Assembly (NCBI GenBank): GCA_963677815.1
Contig: OY782499.1
Location: forward strand, 372,001 to 436,000
Source: JAEKNW01 sp963677815
GTDB lineage: Bacteria; Cloacimonadota; Cloacimonadia; Cloacimonadales; JAFGVF01
Reading direction: 5' to 3'
DNA: 64,000 nt
In this document: positions 53,566 through 62,479 of the stretch, one piece after another
Numbering within the stretch: the stretch's first letter is position 1
Layout of the letters: each line of letters begins with the position of its first letter
Notes under the pieces: model-generated
Database searches by the model: none
What the model was told of the DNA's origin: nothing
The model's input: only the letters and a program-made list of their open reading frames with translations
Made by a program: the position numbers and the translations under genes

Positions 53566-56500
53566 TTATTTAGTCAATAAAATTTTTCTAGTAACATTAA
53601 TGTTATCTTGTTTCATGCGAACAAAATAGATTCCTGAAGCGACTTTAGACCCTCTGTTGTTATCACCATTCCAAACAAGTCTATGACTTCCTATTCCTCT
53701 ATTTTCATTCAATAATGATTTAACTACTTGGCCTTTAATGTTATAGATTTTGATTTCCACATTAGACTCTTTAGTAACATTAAAGAGAATATTAGTTGTA
53801 GGATTAAATGGATTTGGATAATTACTTAATGAATTATTAATTTCAGCTATCTGAGTTAAGTCTTTATTTCCAACAAATTCAAAGACACCTAAATCAGGAA
53901 TAGTTCCATCACTATCAGCCTCTTCTGTTGGGTCACCAGCATCTATACATGGTGAAGTTGGATTAAGCTGGAATTCAACAAATTTATCGGCAAATTCTTC
54001 TTTACTTGAATTATCATCACTACTTCCAACAAAATCTGGTAGTTCATTAATATTTTCTATTCCAGGGAATATTTCTCCATTTGGAAGAGATATATTGTTG
54101 TATCTAGCCTCAATGTAAGAATAGTTGGAGACAATATTATTATCTGGATTATCATTCCAAATAATGTTATTAACTAATTCAGAAGGAGTATATTGAGATA
54201 ATACAGCTTTTTCATAATTAACAAGAGTGTTATGTTTCATAACATTATCATTAATATTCTTAACATCTATAGCTTTTGAGTTATTCTTTTCATAAGTAAT
54301 AAATACTAAATTTCTATTTATTAAACTATTAGCATTTGAACCATCTATTGTTATAGCAGGGTCACATGATTTTACAACATTGTTTGAAATCATTGAAGTA
54401 ACTTTACCCTTAATTTGGATGCCTTTATAATTACCTCTTCTTGCTTCAGTTTGATAAATTTCAGTATGTTCAATAGTAGCATTAACTTGATTGTTATAGT
54501 TATTCTTAAGGTATATTGATTGGTCATAATCAGTAATATGACTGTTATCAACAAGCAAGTTAACTGCTCCCTTGAAATAAATAGCCTTAGTATTTGATCT
54601 ATCTGAATTATAATTACTAATCACAGCATTAATGATATTAACATCTAAAATGTCGGATGAAGATGTACCATAAATGGCATTGTCATAATTTTGAACATTT
54701 ATGTTTTCTATATTAACATTGTTTTCACCCTTAAATCTTACTCCATAATTGTTCCAAGAAGGAATAACGTTAGGAATTAAGATATTACTTAATGTTTGAG
54801 TTCCATCAGACTTAAATTCTATACCACTTTCATAATTCTCAACTTGGATATCATTAGCAACTAAGTCAATTGAACCATCAATAAAGATACCAACAGTATT
54901 CCAATTTCTATCACTCTTCCAGCTATCTGGTGAATAATATATTCTTATTACATCCATAGTTGGTGTAGTAGGACCATGTTGGTCATTATCATCATCATCG
55001 TCTGCTTTGATAGTGATAGCTTTATCATAATTTTCGATTTCTACATCTGTTAAACTTGGGCTTACTTTACCTTCTACATAAATACCTTCAGTTTCCCAAG
55101 TTCTGTCACCCTTCCAGCTATCTGGTGAATAATATATTCTTATTACATCCATGGTTGGTGTAGTAGGACCATGTTGGTCATTATCATCATCTTCGTCTGC
55201 TTTGATAGTGATAGCTTTATCATAATTTTCGATTTCTACATCTGTTAAACTTGGGCTTACTTTACCTTCTACATAAATACCTTCAGTTTCCCAAGTTCTG
55301 TCACCCTTCCAGCTATCTGGTGAATAATATATTCTTATTACATCCATGGTTGGGGTGGTAGGACCATGTTGGTCATTATCATCATCTTCGTCTGCTTTGA
55401 TAGTGATAGCTTTATCATAATTTTCGATTTCTACATCTGTTAGGCTTGGGCTTACTTTACCTTCTACATAAATACCTTCAGTTTCCCAAGTTCTGTCACC
55501 CTTCCAGCTATCTGGTGAATAATATATCCTTATTACATCCATGGTTGGTGTAGTAGGACCATGTTGGTCATTATCATCATCTTCGTCTGCTTTGATAGTG
55601 ATAGCTTTATCATAATTTTCAATCTCTACATCTGTTAGGCTTGGGCTTACTTTACCTTCTACATAAATACCTTCAGTTTCCCAAGTTCTGTCACCCTTCC
55701 AGCTATCTGGTGAATAATATATTCTTATTACATCCATGGTTGGGGTGGTAGGACCATGTTGGTCATTATCATCATCTTCGTCTGCTTTGATAGTGATAGC
55801 TTTATCATAATTTTCGATTTCTACATCTGTTAAACTTGGGCTTACTTTACCTTCTACATAAATACCTTCAGTTTCCCAAGTTCTGTCACCCTTCCAGCTA
55901 TCTGGTGAATAATATATTCTTATTACATCCATAGTTGGGGTGGTAGGACCATGAGGTTCATCGTCATCATCTTCGTCTGCTTTGATAACGATACCTTGGT
56001 CATAATTTTCAATTTCTATATTAGTTAAAGTAGGTTCAACTTCACTATCCATATAGATACCTGTATTTGAAGTGGTTCTTTCGCCCTTCCAGCTATCTGG
56101 AGAGTAATATATTCTAATTACGTCCATGGTTGGTGTAGTAGGTCCATGAGGTTCATCATCATCATCTTCATCACCTTTAATAGTTACACCAGTCATATAT
56201 CCATAAATTTCTACATTACTAATTGTTGATTGATTAGTTTTTCCAACATAAAGACCTTCTTGAAATTCAGAAGATCCATAACCAATAATGTTACAATAAT
56301 CAATGCTATTAGTTTTGTATAAGGCTATACCCTTTTTAGCTCCAATAAGATTAATATGAGATAAATCACCATTTTCAGAATTTACTTCAATACCTAGCCA
56401 AGCTGTTGTTTCAGTAATACCCTGAATATGGACAATATTTTCCTCAGTACCATTAACGTTAATTACACCGTAGGCAATAATACGTAAGTCTGGATTCATT

Positions 56501-56685
56501 ACTACAGTAACCCCAGCATCAATTGTTAAAGATTGACCTTGAGGGATTTCTATATCAGTAGTAATAACATAAGGACTGCCTGCTGTATTCCAGACACCAT
56601 AGACATCAGTATAATCGATAATAGTCTCTGAAGAGAGCAACAACGATAAAATTAAAAGACTAAATATTAGTAAAAACTTTTTCAT
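53566..56685 (-). CDS. Repetitive right-handed beta-helix surface protein with type IX sorting domain
   Basis: 1039 residues. Signal peptide (MKKFLLIFSLLILSLLLSS), a parallel beta-helix start (QGQSLTIDAGVTVVMNPDL, typical of pectate-lyase-like folds), then seven 65-residue repeats (about residues 168-622), each with GPTTPTMDVIRIYYSPDSWK and an acidic loop such as ADEDDDNDQH that could bind calcium. More degenerate helix coils follow to about 900, then the sorting domain (NYPNPFNPTTNILFNV, ending GIYFVRMKQDNINVTRKILL). Predicted surface-exposed; function unknown. The acidic loops and repeat identity suggest a stalk or ligand-binding fibre. Confidence 0.9.
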   Translation of the reverse strand: MKKFLLIFSLLILSLLLSSETIIDYTDVYGVWNTAGSPYVITTDIEIPQGQSLTIDAGVTVVMNPDLRIIAYGVINVNGTEENIVHIQGITETTAWLGIEVNSENGDLSHINLIGAKKGIALYKTNSIDYCNIIGYGSSEFQEGLYVGKTNQSTISNVEIYGYMTGVTIKGDEDDDDEPHGPTTPTMDVIRIYYSPDSWKGERTTSNTGIYMDSEVEPTLTNIEIENYDQGIVIKADEDDDDEPHGPTTPTMDVIRIYYSPDSWKGDRTWETEGIYVEGKVSPSLTDVEIENYDKAITIKADEDDDNDQHGPTTPTMDVIRIYYSPDSWKGDRTWETEGIYVEGKVSPSLTDVEIENYDKAITIKADEDDDNDQHGPTTPTMDVIRIYYSPDSWKGDRTWETEGIYVEGKVSPSLTDVEIENYDKAITIKADEDDDNDQHGPTTPTMDVIRIYYSPDSWKGDRTWETEGIYVEGKVSPSLTDVEIENYDKAITIKADEDDDNDQHGPTTPTMDVIRIYYSPDSWKGDRTWETEGIYVEGKVSPSLTDVEIENYDKAITIKADDDDDNDQHGPTTPTMDVIRIYYSPDSWKSDRNWNTVGIFIDGSIDLVANDIQVENYESGIEFKSDGTQTLSNILIPNVIPSWNNYGVRFKGENNVNIENINVQNYDNAIYGTSSSDILDVNIINAVISNYNSDRSNTKAIYFKGAVNLLVDNSHITDYDQSIYLKNNYNNQVNATIEHTEIYQTEARRGNYKGIQIKGKVTSMISNNVVKSCDPAITIDGSNANSLINRNLVFITYEKNNSKAIDVKNINDNVMKHNTLVNYEKAVLSQYTPSELVNNIIWNDNPDNNIVSNYSYIEARYNNISLPNGEIFPGIENINELPDFVGSSDDNSSKEEFADKFVEFQLNPTSPCIDAGDPTEEADSDGTIPDLGVFEFVGNKDLTQIAEINNSLSNYPNPFNPTTNILFNVTKESNVEIKIYNIKGQVVKSLLNENRGIGSHRLVWNGDNNRGSKVASGIYFVRMKQDNINVTRKILLTK
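54820..56185 (-). repeat. Seven tandem 195-bp coding repeats
   Basis: The marker catccatrgt occurs at 54951, 55146, 55341, 55536, 55731 and 55926, and its variant cgtccatggt at 56121, exactly 195 bp apart. The central units are nearly identical in nucleotide sequence, differing at few positions, while the outermost ones diverge. This indicates recent amplification by unequal exchange; the copy number is expected to vary between strains. Confidence 0.92.
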
Positions 56686-56872
56686 AATTTCCTCATTTAT
56701 AGGTTTAATGTTTAAAATCTCAAATCACATCAACTTATAATGCAAGTATAGTTCCAATAATAAGCAATATTATATATTTTTTTAAATCACTATTTTCCAT
56801 TACCTTAGAATATATTTCATCCAGTAATCTTCTAAATATAAACAATTATATCTTAAATTTTGTGGCATATTT

Positions 56873-56884
56873 GAGACTAGTCTC
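56873..56884. other. 12-bp perfect palindrome between regulator and beta-helix gene
   Basis: GAGACTAGTCTC, flanked by ATTT and GAAAT, 8 bases after the NtrC-type regulator stop and about 190 bases before the beta-helix gene. It could be an operator or a weak terminator; no T run follows. Confidence 0.4.
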
Positions 56885-56891
56885 GAAATAA

Positions 56892-58235
56892 TCACATATC
56901 ATTAATATTTAATTCTGACATTTTTCGATAGAGAGTTTTTCTGTTAATTTGAAGTTGTTTAGCAGTCTCACTCTTGTTCCACTTATTATTATCCAAAGCT
57001 TCGATTATTAACTCTTTCTCGGTATCCTTTAAAATATCATAAAATCCAGCATTATCACTTAAACGTGAGTTAGCTTTGTTAGTATTTATTGAAAGATGAT
57101 CGGAAGAAATTGTTGAAGAAGGACAGTAAAGAGAAGCAGTAAAGAGAACATGCTTAAATTCTCTTACATTCCCCTTCCAGTCGTGTTCTTCAAGAAGCTT
57201 AACAGCATCTTTTGAAATACCAGTAATTTTCTTATTTAATTCAATATTAGCTTTTTTGATAAAGAAAAGTGCTAAATTCTCAAAGTTCTCATCCCTTTCA
57301 TTTAAATTAGGTATTTCGAGAGAGACCTCATTCAGTCTATAAAATAAGTCTTCTCGAAAAAGTCCCTTATCAATAAGAGGTTGGCAAGGAACGTTGGTTG
57401 TTGCGATTATCCGAAAATCAGAATGAACTTCTTTATTACTCCCAATAGGGTAGAATTTTTTTTCTTGAATAGCCCTGAGGAGTTTTGCCTGACTACTCAA
57501 TGGTAAATTAGTAATTTCATCTAACAGGATAGTCCCTTTGTCAGCTAATTCAAATTTTCCTTTATGTCCGCTAGCCCCGGTATAAGCACCTTTAGCAGAA
57601 CCAAAAAGTTCGTTTTCTATTAAGTTTTCTGGAATTGCCCCACAATCCACAGCAACAAAAGGTTGGTTTATCCTTTTGCTATTTTGATAAAGCAGTTTTG
57701 CATAGACCTCTTTACCAGTACCACTTTTACCAGTTATAAGAACATTCAAATTAGTAGGAGCTATTACTTTTATTCTACCAACAAGTTCATTAATAATTTC
57801 ACTTTCACCAATATAAATCTGCTTATCATCGGTAATCTCTTGATAGTTATTTTTACTTCCAACTATTTTATCTATCAACGATAATAGTTCATTCTTCTTT
57901 ATTGGTTTTAGGAGAAAATCAGCAACTCCATATTTCATTACTTTAATCACGTCTGATACTCTTGAAGTACCCGAAATGACAATGATTTCAGTATTAGAAG
58001 ATATTTTTCTAGCTTCAGGAATGAGATCAATCCCAGAGTCTTGTCCCATATAAACATCCAGAAGCATAACATCTATTTCTTGATTGTTTAGCACTTCAAG
58101 TGCCTCTTGATTATTAGAGGCACAAAAAAGAGTAAAATTACTGTTAGCTAAAAAATCAGAAAAGAGTTTTTGAATAACAACTTCATCATCAACTATTAAT
58201 ATATTAGCTCTACTATTTTTCATATTTTCATTCAT
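56892..58235 (-). CDS. Sigma54-dependent response regulator (NtrC type)
   Basis: 447 residues. Receiver domain (1-125) with Asp16/Asp17, phospho-acceptor Asp60 (VMLLDVYMG) and Lys110. Sigma54 AAA+ domain (about 142-370): Walker A GKSGTGKE (169-176), the sigma54 loop as GAYTGA (216-221, normally GAFTGA), Walker B GTILLDE (234-240). Fis-type helix-turn-helix at the C-terminus (SETAKQLQINRKTLYRKMSE). It activates sigma54 promoters when phosphorylated. No histidine kinase is encoded nearby. A promoter-like TTGACA-17-TAAAAT ends 6 bases before the first ATG, so the message may be leaderless; Met5 is an alternative start. The nearest downstream target could be the beta-helix gene, but no -24/-12 site was found. 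Confidence 0.95.
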   Translation of the reverse strand: MNENMKNSRANILIVDDEVVIQKLFSDFLANSNFTLFCASNNQEALEVLNNQEIDVMLLDVYMGQDSGIDLIPEARKISSNTEIIVISGTSRVSDVIKVMKYGVADFLLKPIKKNELLSLIDKIVGSKNNYQEITDDKQIYIGESEIINELVGRIKVIAPTNLNVLITGKSGTGKEVYAKLLYQNSKRINQPFVAVDCGAIPENLIENELFGSAKGAYTGASGHKGKFELADKGTILLDEITNLPLSSQAKLLRAIQEKKFYPIGSNKEVHSDFRIIATTNVPCQPLIDKGLFREDLFYRLNEVSLEIPNLNERDENFENLALFFIKKANIELNKKITGISKDAVKLLEEHDWKGNVREFKHVLFTASLYCPSSTISSDHLSINTNKANSRLSDNAGFYDILKDTEKELIIEALDNNKWNKSETAKQLQINRKTLYRKMSELNINDM

Positions 58236-58241
58236 AAACTT

Positions 58242-58270
58242 ATTTTACTGTTTTTGAAAAATATTGTCAA
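58242..58270 (-). promoter_or_regulatory. Putative sigma70-type promoter of the NtrC-type regulator
   Basis: On the minus strand TTGACA (58265-58270), 17-base spacer, TAAAAT (58242-58247): the best promoter match in the window. The expected start of transcription coincides with the ATG at 58235, and no ribosome site precedes it. Confidence 0.65.
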
Positions 58271-58335
58271 GAGAATATTTTCCCTTGTCTATTTTTTCAT
58301 ATTAATTCACACTTTAGTAGTCTCTTAGCGGATAA

Positions 58336-60930
58336 TTAATTTTTTTTTATTATTTCCAAAGCTGAGCTAAGAACTTGAGTTAACTTAGCAGTGTCCTTTC
58401 CTCCAGCCATTGCTGAATCAGGTCTTCCTCCACCTTTTCCACCAACAATAGCAGCCAATTGACCTACTATTTTACCTGCATGATATTTTTTAGTTAAGTC
58501 AGGAGTAACAATTGTTAGAAGAGAAACTTTATCTCCTAAGTCAGCTATCAGAACCCCAACACCTGATTTCATCTTATCTTTTAATTGATCACCTAAGCTT
58601 CTTAAATCGTTTGAATTTTCTACTTTAACCTGATTTATCACAACTTTAATATCTTGAACAAGTTGAGCATCTTTAAGTAGTTCATTCACTAAGGCAGAGC
58701 CTTGTTTAGCTTTTAGTTCTTCTATTTCCCTTTTCAAGTCATGGTTTTCTTCTAAATTTTTCTCCACCTTTTCCAACAAGTTTTTATCATTTGCATTTAG
58801 AAGGTTTTTAATACTGTGTAATTTATCTTCTAAGTGCGATATATGTTCTAGTACTTTTGAACCAGTAATTGCTTCAATTCTTCTAATACCAGCAGCCGAA
58901 GATGATTCAGTAATTATTTTGAAAGGTCCTATATCTCCGGTTAAATTAACATGAGTTCCACCACAGAGTTCCATTGAAAAATTAGGAATAGAAACAACTC
59001 TAACCTGGTCTCCATATTTTTCACCAAAAAGAGCCATAGCGCCCTCTTTTTTTGCATCTTCAATTGATTTAATAGCTATATTCACTGGACTATTTTTTCT
59101 AATCTCATTATTAACAATTTCTTCAATTTGCTTAATTTCTTCATGATTTACTGCTGAGAAATGAGTGAAATCGAATCTTAACCCTTTGCTATCCACCAAG
59201 GAACCTTTTTGCTGAACATGTGCTCCTAATACTTGTCTTAAAGCAGAATGAAGTAAATGAGTTGCAGTATGATTAGAAGCGGTATCTCGTCTAATTGATT
59301 TTCTTACTGAAGCTATAACAGTTTGAGAAGTGATATTACCTTCAACTAATTTACCTAAGTGAATAAAAGTATCGCCTAACTTCTTTACATCGAAAATTTC
59401 AATTAAAAAATCATTTCCTTTTATTTGTCCTTTATCAGCAGTTTGCCCACCTGATTCTGCATAGAAAGGTGTTTTATCCAGAACAATTTTAACTATATTT
59501 TTGTTTTGACTTGCATACCGTAAAATTGAAGAAGAACACTCCAAAATATCATAACCAACAAATTGGCTTTCAGCTTTATCATCAAAAACAAACCACTGGG
59601 TATCGTCATCTTCCATAGTAAATTTTGAGGATTGTCTAGCTCTTTCTTTTTGTTGCTCCATTGCTTTATCGAAGCCCTGCATATCGACCTGTAAGCCTCT
59701 TTCTGCAGCTAATATATTAGTTAAATCAATTGGAAATCCAAAGGTATCATACAAGGTAAAAGCTTCTTCACCTGGAATTGTTTTTGTATTTAGGCTACTA
59801 AGGATTTCTTCAAACTTATCAAGTCCCTTATCAAGAGTTTGATTAAACCTCTCTTCCTCAGCTTTAATGACCATCATTATATAGTCTCTTTTCTCTTCAA
59901 GTTCATGGAAATGATTCCCCATTACAGAGATAACTGAATCCACAAGTTTATATAAGAAAGGTTCTTTTAATCCAATATTTCTTCCATAACGAGCAGCTCT
60001 TCTTAGTATTCTTCTTAAAACATACCCTCTGCCTTCATTTGCAGGCATACCGCCGTCAGCTAAAGCGAATGTCAAGCATCTGATATGGTCTGCTATTACT
60101 CTATGGGAAACAGAATCTTGAGGATTATATTCAAAGCCTGAAATTTTGCTGATATCGTTAATAATAGGCATAAATAAATCTGTGTGATAGTTTGAATCTT
60201 TCCCTTGGAGGATTTGGCAAATTCTTTCAAAACCAGAACCAGTATCAACATGAGTCTTTTTTAGTGGAGTTAAACTTCCATCAGATTCTCTATAATATTG
60301 CATAAAGACAAGGTTCCAGATCTCCATGTAACGGTGGCAATCACCATTTACTTCACAGTTATGTTGCCCTTGGACTCCACAATAATCTACACCTCTATCA
60401 TAATGAATTTCGGTACAAGGTCCGCATGGTCCAGTTTCACCCATCTCCCAGAAATTATCTTTATCGCCATGGTAGCTTATATGAGAAGGATCTATGTCAG
60501 TAAGTTCTTTCCAAAGTTCATAAGCTTCTTGATCAGAATGATGAACAGTAGCATAGAGTTTTGCTTTGTCCAGTTTCCAGACATCTGTTATAAGTTCCCA
60601 AGCCCAAGAGATTGCTTCTTTTTTATAGTAATCTCCAAAAGACCAGTTACCTAGCATTTCAAAGAAAGTATGGTGATAACCATCTTTACCAACTTCATCA
60701 AGGTCATTATGTTTCCCCCCTGCTCTAATACATTTTTGGGAGTTAACTGCCCTTGAATATTTAGCTTCTACTTTATCTAAGAAAATATCTTTAAACTGGT
60801 TCATTCCGGCATTGATAAAAAGAAGGGTTGGATCATCTTGAGGAATTACTGGTGATGACTTAACAAAGGTATGACCTTTGCTCTTAAAAAAATCTATAAA
60901 TTGAGCTCTAATTTCGCTACTTTTCTTCAT
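58336..60930 (-). CDS. alaS: Alanyl-tRNA synthetase
   Basis: 864 residues, normal length. Class II catalytic domain (MKKSSEIRAQFIDFFKSKGH, FINAGMNQFKDIFL, GETGPCGPCTEIHYD, MEIWNLVFMQYY, THVDTGSGFERI), an editing domain with the zinc motif NHTATHLLHSAL and CGGTH, a coiled-coil linker (about 700-745), and the C-terminal DHHA1-type domain (GGKGGGRPDSAMAGG). It charges tRNA-Ala and clears Ser/Gly mischarging. An isolated minus-strand gene; no clear terminator was seen after it. Confidence 0.98.
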   Translation of the reverse strand: MKKSSEIRAQFIDFFKSKGHTFVKSSPVIPQDDPTLLFINAGMNQFKDIFLDKVEAKYSRAVNSQKCIRAGGKHNDLDEVGKDGYHHTFFEMLGNWSFGDYYKKEAISWAWELITDVWKLDKAKLYATVHHSDQEAYELWKELTDIDPSHISYHGDKDNFWEMGETGPCGPCTEIHYDRGVDYCGVQGQHNCEVNGDCHRYMEIWNLVFMQYYRESDGSLTPLKKTHVDTGSGFERICQILQGKDSNYHTDLFMPIINDISKISGFEYNPQDSVSHRVIADHIRCLTFALADGGMPANEGRGYVLRRILRRAARYGRNIGLKEPFLYKLVDSVISVMGNHFHELEEKRDYIMMVIKAEEERFNQTLDKGLDKFEEILSSLNTKTIPGEEAFTLYDTFGFPIDLTNILAAERGLQVDMQGFDKAMEQQKERARQSSKFTMEDDDTQWFVFDDKAESQFVGYDILECSSSILRYASQNKNIVKIVLDKTPFYAESGGQTADKGQIKGNDFLIEIFDVKKLGDTFIHLGKLVEGNITSQTVIASVRKSIRRDTASNHTATHLLHSALRQVLGAHVQQKGSLVDSKGLRFDFTHFSAVNHEEIKQIEEIVNNEIRKNSPVNIAIKSIEDAKKEGAMALFGEKYGDQVRVVSIPNFSMELCGGTHVNLTGDIGPFKIITESSSAAGIRRIEAITGSKVLEHISHLEDKLHSIKNLLNANDKNLLEKVEKNLEENHDLKREIEELKAKQGSALVNELLKDAQLVQDIKVVINQVKVENSNDLRSLGDQLKDKMKSGVGVLIADLGDKVSLLTIVTPDLTKKYHAGKIVGQLAAIVGGKGGGRPDSAMAGGKDTAKLTQVLSSALEIIKKN

Positions 60931-61001
60931 AATTATATCTCCGTAAAATTATTAATATTAATCTATTATAACAAGACCTTAGATAGCTAGATTATGTCAA
61001 G

Positions 61002-61036
61002 CAAAAAAGAAAGGCAAGAACTAGTTCTTGCCTTAC
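61002..61036 (-). terminator. Terminator of buk
   Basis: Perfect palindrome with arms AAGGCAAGAACT / AGTTCTTGCCTT (61011-61034), followed on the minus strand by TCTTTTTTGC. It begins 27 bases past the buk stop. Confidence 0.92.
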
Positions 61037-61061
61037 AAATTTATTTGTCTTTCAAGTAAAA

Positions 61062-62141
61062 TTATTGACCATAAATTTTGGCTTCTTCAAGTCCTTTAAG
61101 TACTCTTGTACCACCTTGACAGAGAGCTTCCATTTCTTTTTCGCCAGGGAAAAGTTCTATTGGAGCGATAAATTCAACTCTATCAGAAATTGTTTTAACA
61201 ATTAATTCATTATAAACTAATCCACCAGACATAAAGATAACATCTACTTTTCCATTCAATACTGTTGAACAAGCACCTACTTCTTTAGCTACTTGATAAC
61301 ACATAGCATCTTGGATTAATTTAGCTTTCTTATCACCATTTTTAATCATTTCAGCTACATCTCTTCCATCGTCTGTGCCTAAATAGGCAAGATAGCCAGC
61401 TTTTTTTGACAAGTAACCAAGCAAGTCTTTTTTAGTGTATTGTCCAGAATAACACATTTCAATAAGGTCACCAATTGGCAAAGCACCAGCACGTTGAGGT
61501 GAGAAAGGTCCCATTCCAAGAAGAGCATTATTTACATCAACAACTCTTCCTTCTTTAATAGCTGCTACTGAAACACCACCACCCATGTGGATGCCTATCA
61601 TATTACATTCTGAGAGTGGTTTTCCTAATTTTTCAGCTAGAAGTCTAGCAATGTATCTTATATTTAAAGCATGGAAAAGAGATTGTCTTTTTATTTCAGG
61701 AATACCAGAGATTCTAGCAATTTCATCAAATTCATCAACCACAACAGGGTCAACGATATAAGAAGGAATATTATAGTCATTAGCTATTGATTCTGAGATA
61801 AAAGCACCAAGATTTGAAGCATGAATTCTACCCCATAAAGCTGGGTCACTTAGGTCTTTTTTCATTTCTTCATTAACAATATAAGTACCACCTGCAATAG
61901 CTTTCATTAAGCCACCTCTTCCAACAACTGCTGCAAGAGTTTTAGGATCTACATTGTTTTCTTCCATTGCTTCTAGAACTAATTTTTTTCTGTAATCATA
62001 CTGTTCGATTATGCCACCAAATTTGTCTAATACTTCAGCATCATGTCTTAATGTCTTAGTAAAAACTTCTTTAGCGTCATCATATACTGCGATTTTAGTT
62101 GATGTTGAACCAGGATTAATTGCTAATACGCGATTTTCCAT
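61062..62141 (-). CDS. buk: Butyrate kinase
   Basis: 359 residues, the usual butyrate kinase length (acetate kinases are about 400). ASKHA fold: VLAINPGSTSTKIAVYDD, VGRGGLMKAIAGGTYIVNEE, NIRYIARLLAEKLGKP, GIHMGGGVSVAAI, MGPFSPQRAGALPIGDLIEM, and FMSGGLVYNE. It makes butyrate and ATP from butyryl phosphate, or acts on branched-chain acyl phosphates in amino-acid fermentation. GGAGGAAC precedes the ATG. A foldback element lies between it and rho upstream; no phosphotransbutyrylase gene is in the window. Confidence 0.96.
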   Translation of the reverse strand: MENRVLAINPGSTSTKIAVYDDAKEVFTKTLRHDAEVLDKFGGIIEQYDYRKKLVLEAMEENNVDPKTLAAVVGRGGLMKAIAGGTYIVNEEMKKDLSDPALWGRIHASNLGAFISESIANDYNIPSYIVDPVVVDEFDEIARISGIPEIKRQSLFHALNIRYIARLLAEKLGKPLSECNMIGIHMGGGVSVAAIKEGRVVDVNNALLGMGPFSPQRAGALPIGDLIEMCYSGQYTKKDLLGYLSKKAGYLAYLGTDDGRDVAEMIKNGDKKAKLIQDAMCYQVAKEVGACSTVLNGKVDVIFMSGGLVYNELIVKTISDRVEFIAPIELFPGEKEMEALCQGGTRVLKGLEEAKIYGQ

Positions 62142-62175
62142 TGTTCCTCCATATTTTGAATTTATTATTTTCCTA

Positions 62176-62203
62176 AATTTAGCAAAAGGCTTATTATGGT
62201 CAA
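62176..62203 (-). promoter_or_regulatory. Weak promoter-like boxes before buk
   Basis: On the minus strand TTGACC (62198-62203), 16-base spacer, TAAATT (62176-62181), between foldback copy 5 and the buk start. The -10 box resembles that before the GyrI-like gene. Confidence 0.35.
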
Positions 62204-62232
62204 GAAGTAATTTGGATTTTACCTAAATTGAA

Positions 62233-62392
62233 CCCAAATGGTGAAGTAGATCTTTGAGAAGAGTACAGATTCTTTTAGCAAAATAGCTTACAGAATTTAA
62301 ACGTATATAATATATATATTCGGAAGAATTATGTAAGCTACTTTTGCAGAAGAATATAGTGCTATTCTCAAAGATCTATTGCATTATTTGGG
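62233..62392 (+). mobile_element. FB1 foldback element, copy 5 (reference copy)
   Basis: 160 bp from CCCAAATGGTGAAGTAGATC to GATCTATTGCATTATTTGGG, flanked by exact TTGAA duplications (62228-62232 and 62393-62397). The two arms pair almost end to end: CCCAAAT, TAGATCTTTGAGAA, ATTCTT, GCAAAA and TAGCTTACA match the reverse complement of the right arm in order, leaving an AT-rich centre (TATATAATATATATATTCGG). Nearly the same sequence as copy 4. It fills most of the 338-base gap between rho and buk and contains no open frame of note. Confidence 0.9.
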
Positions 62393-62479
62393 TTGAACCT
62401 AGAATTTTAACAAATCATTTGGTGGTTTTCAGATAATAATTGTATCCACCTGAGATTATATTATTTTTCATTTAATAAG

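Noticed and set aside
54820..56185. CRISPR or non-coding satellite
   Set aside because: The 195-bp repeats are in frame inside a long secreted-protein gene and encode regular beta-helix coils.
56861..56880. Sigma54 -24/-12 promoter (TGGCATATTTGAG)
   Set aside because: The TGGCA box is present but no TTGC follows at the right distance on this strand.
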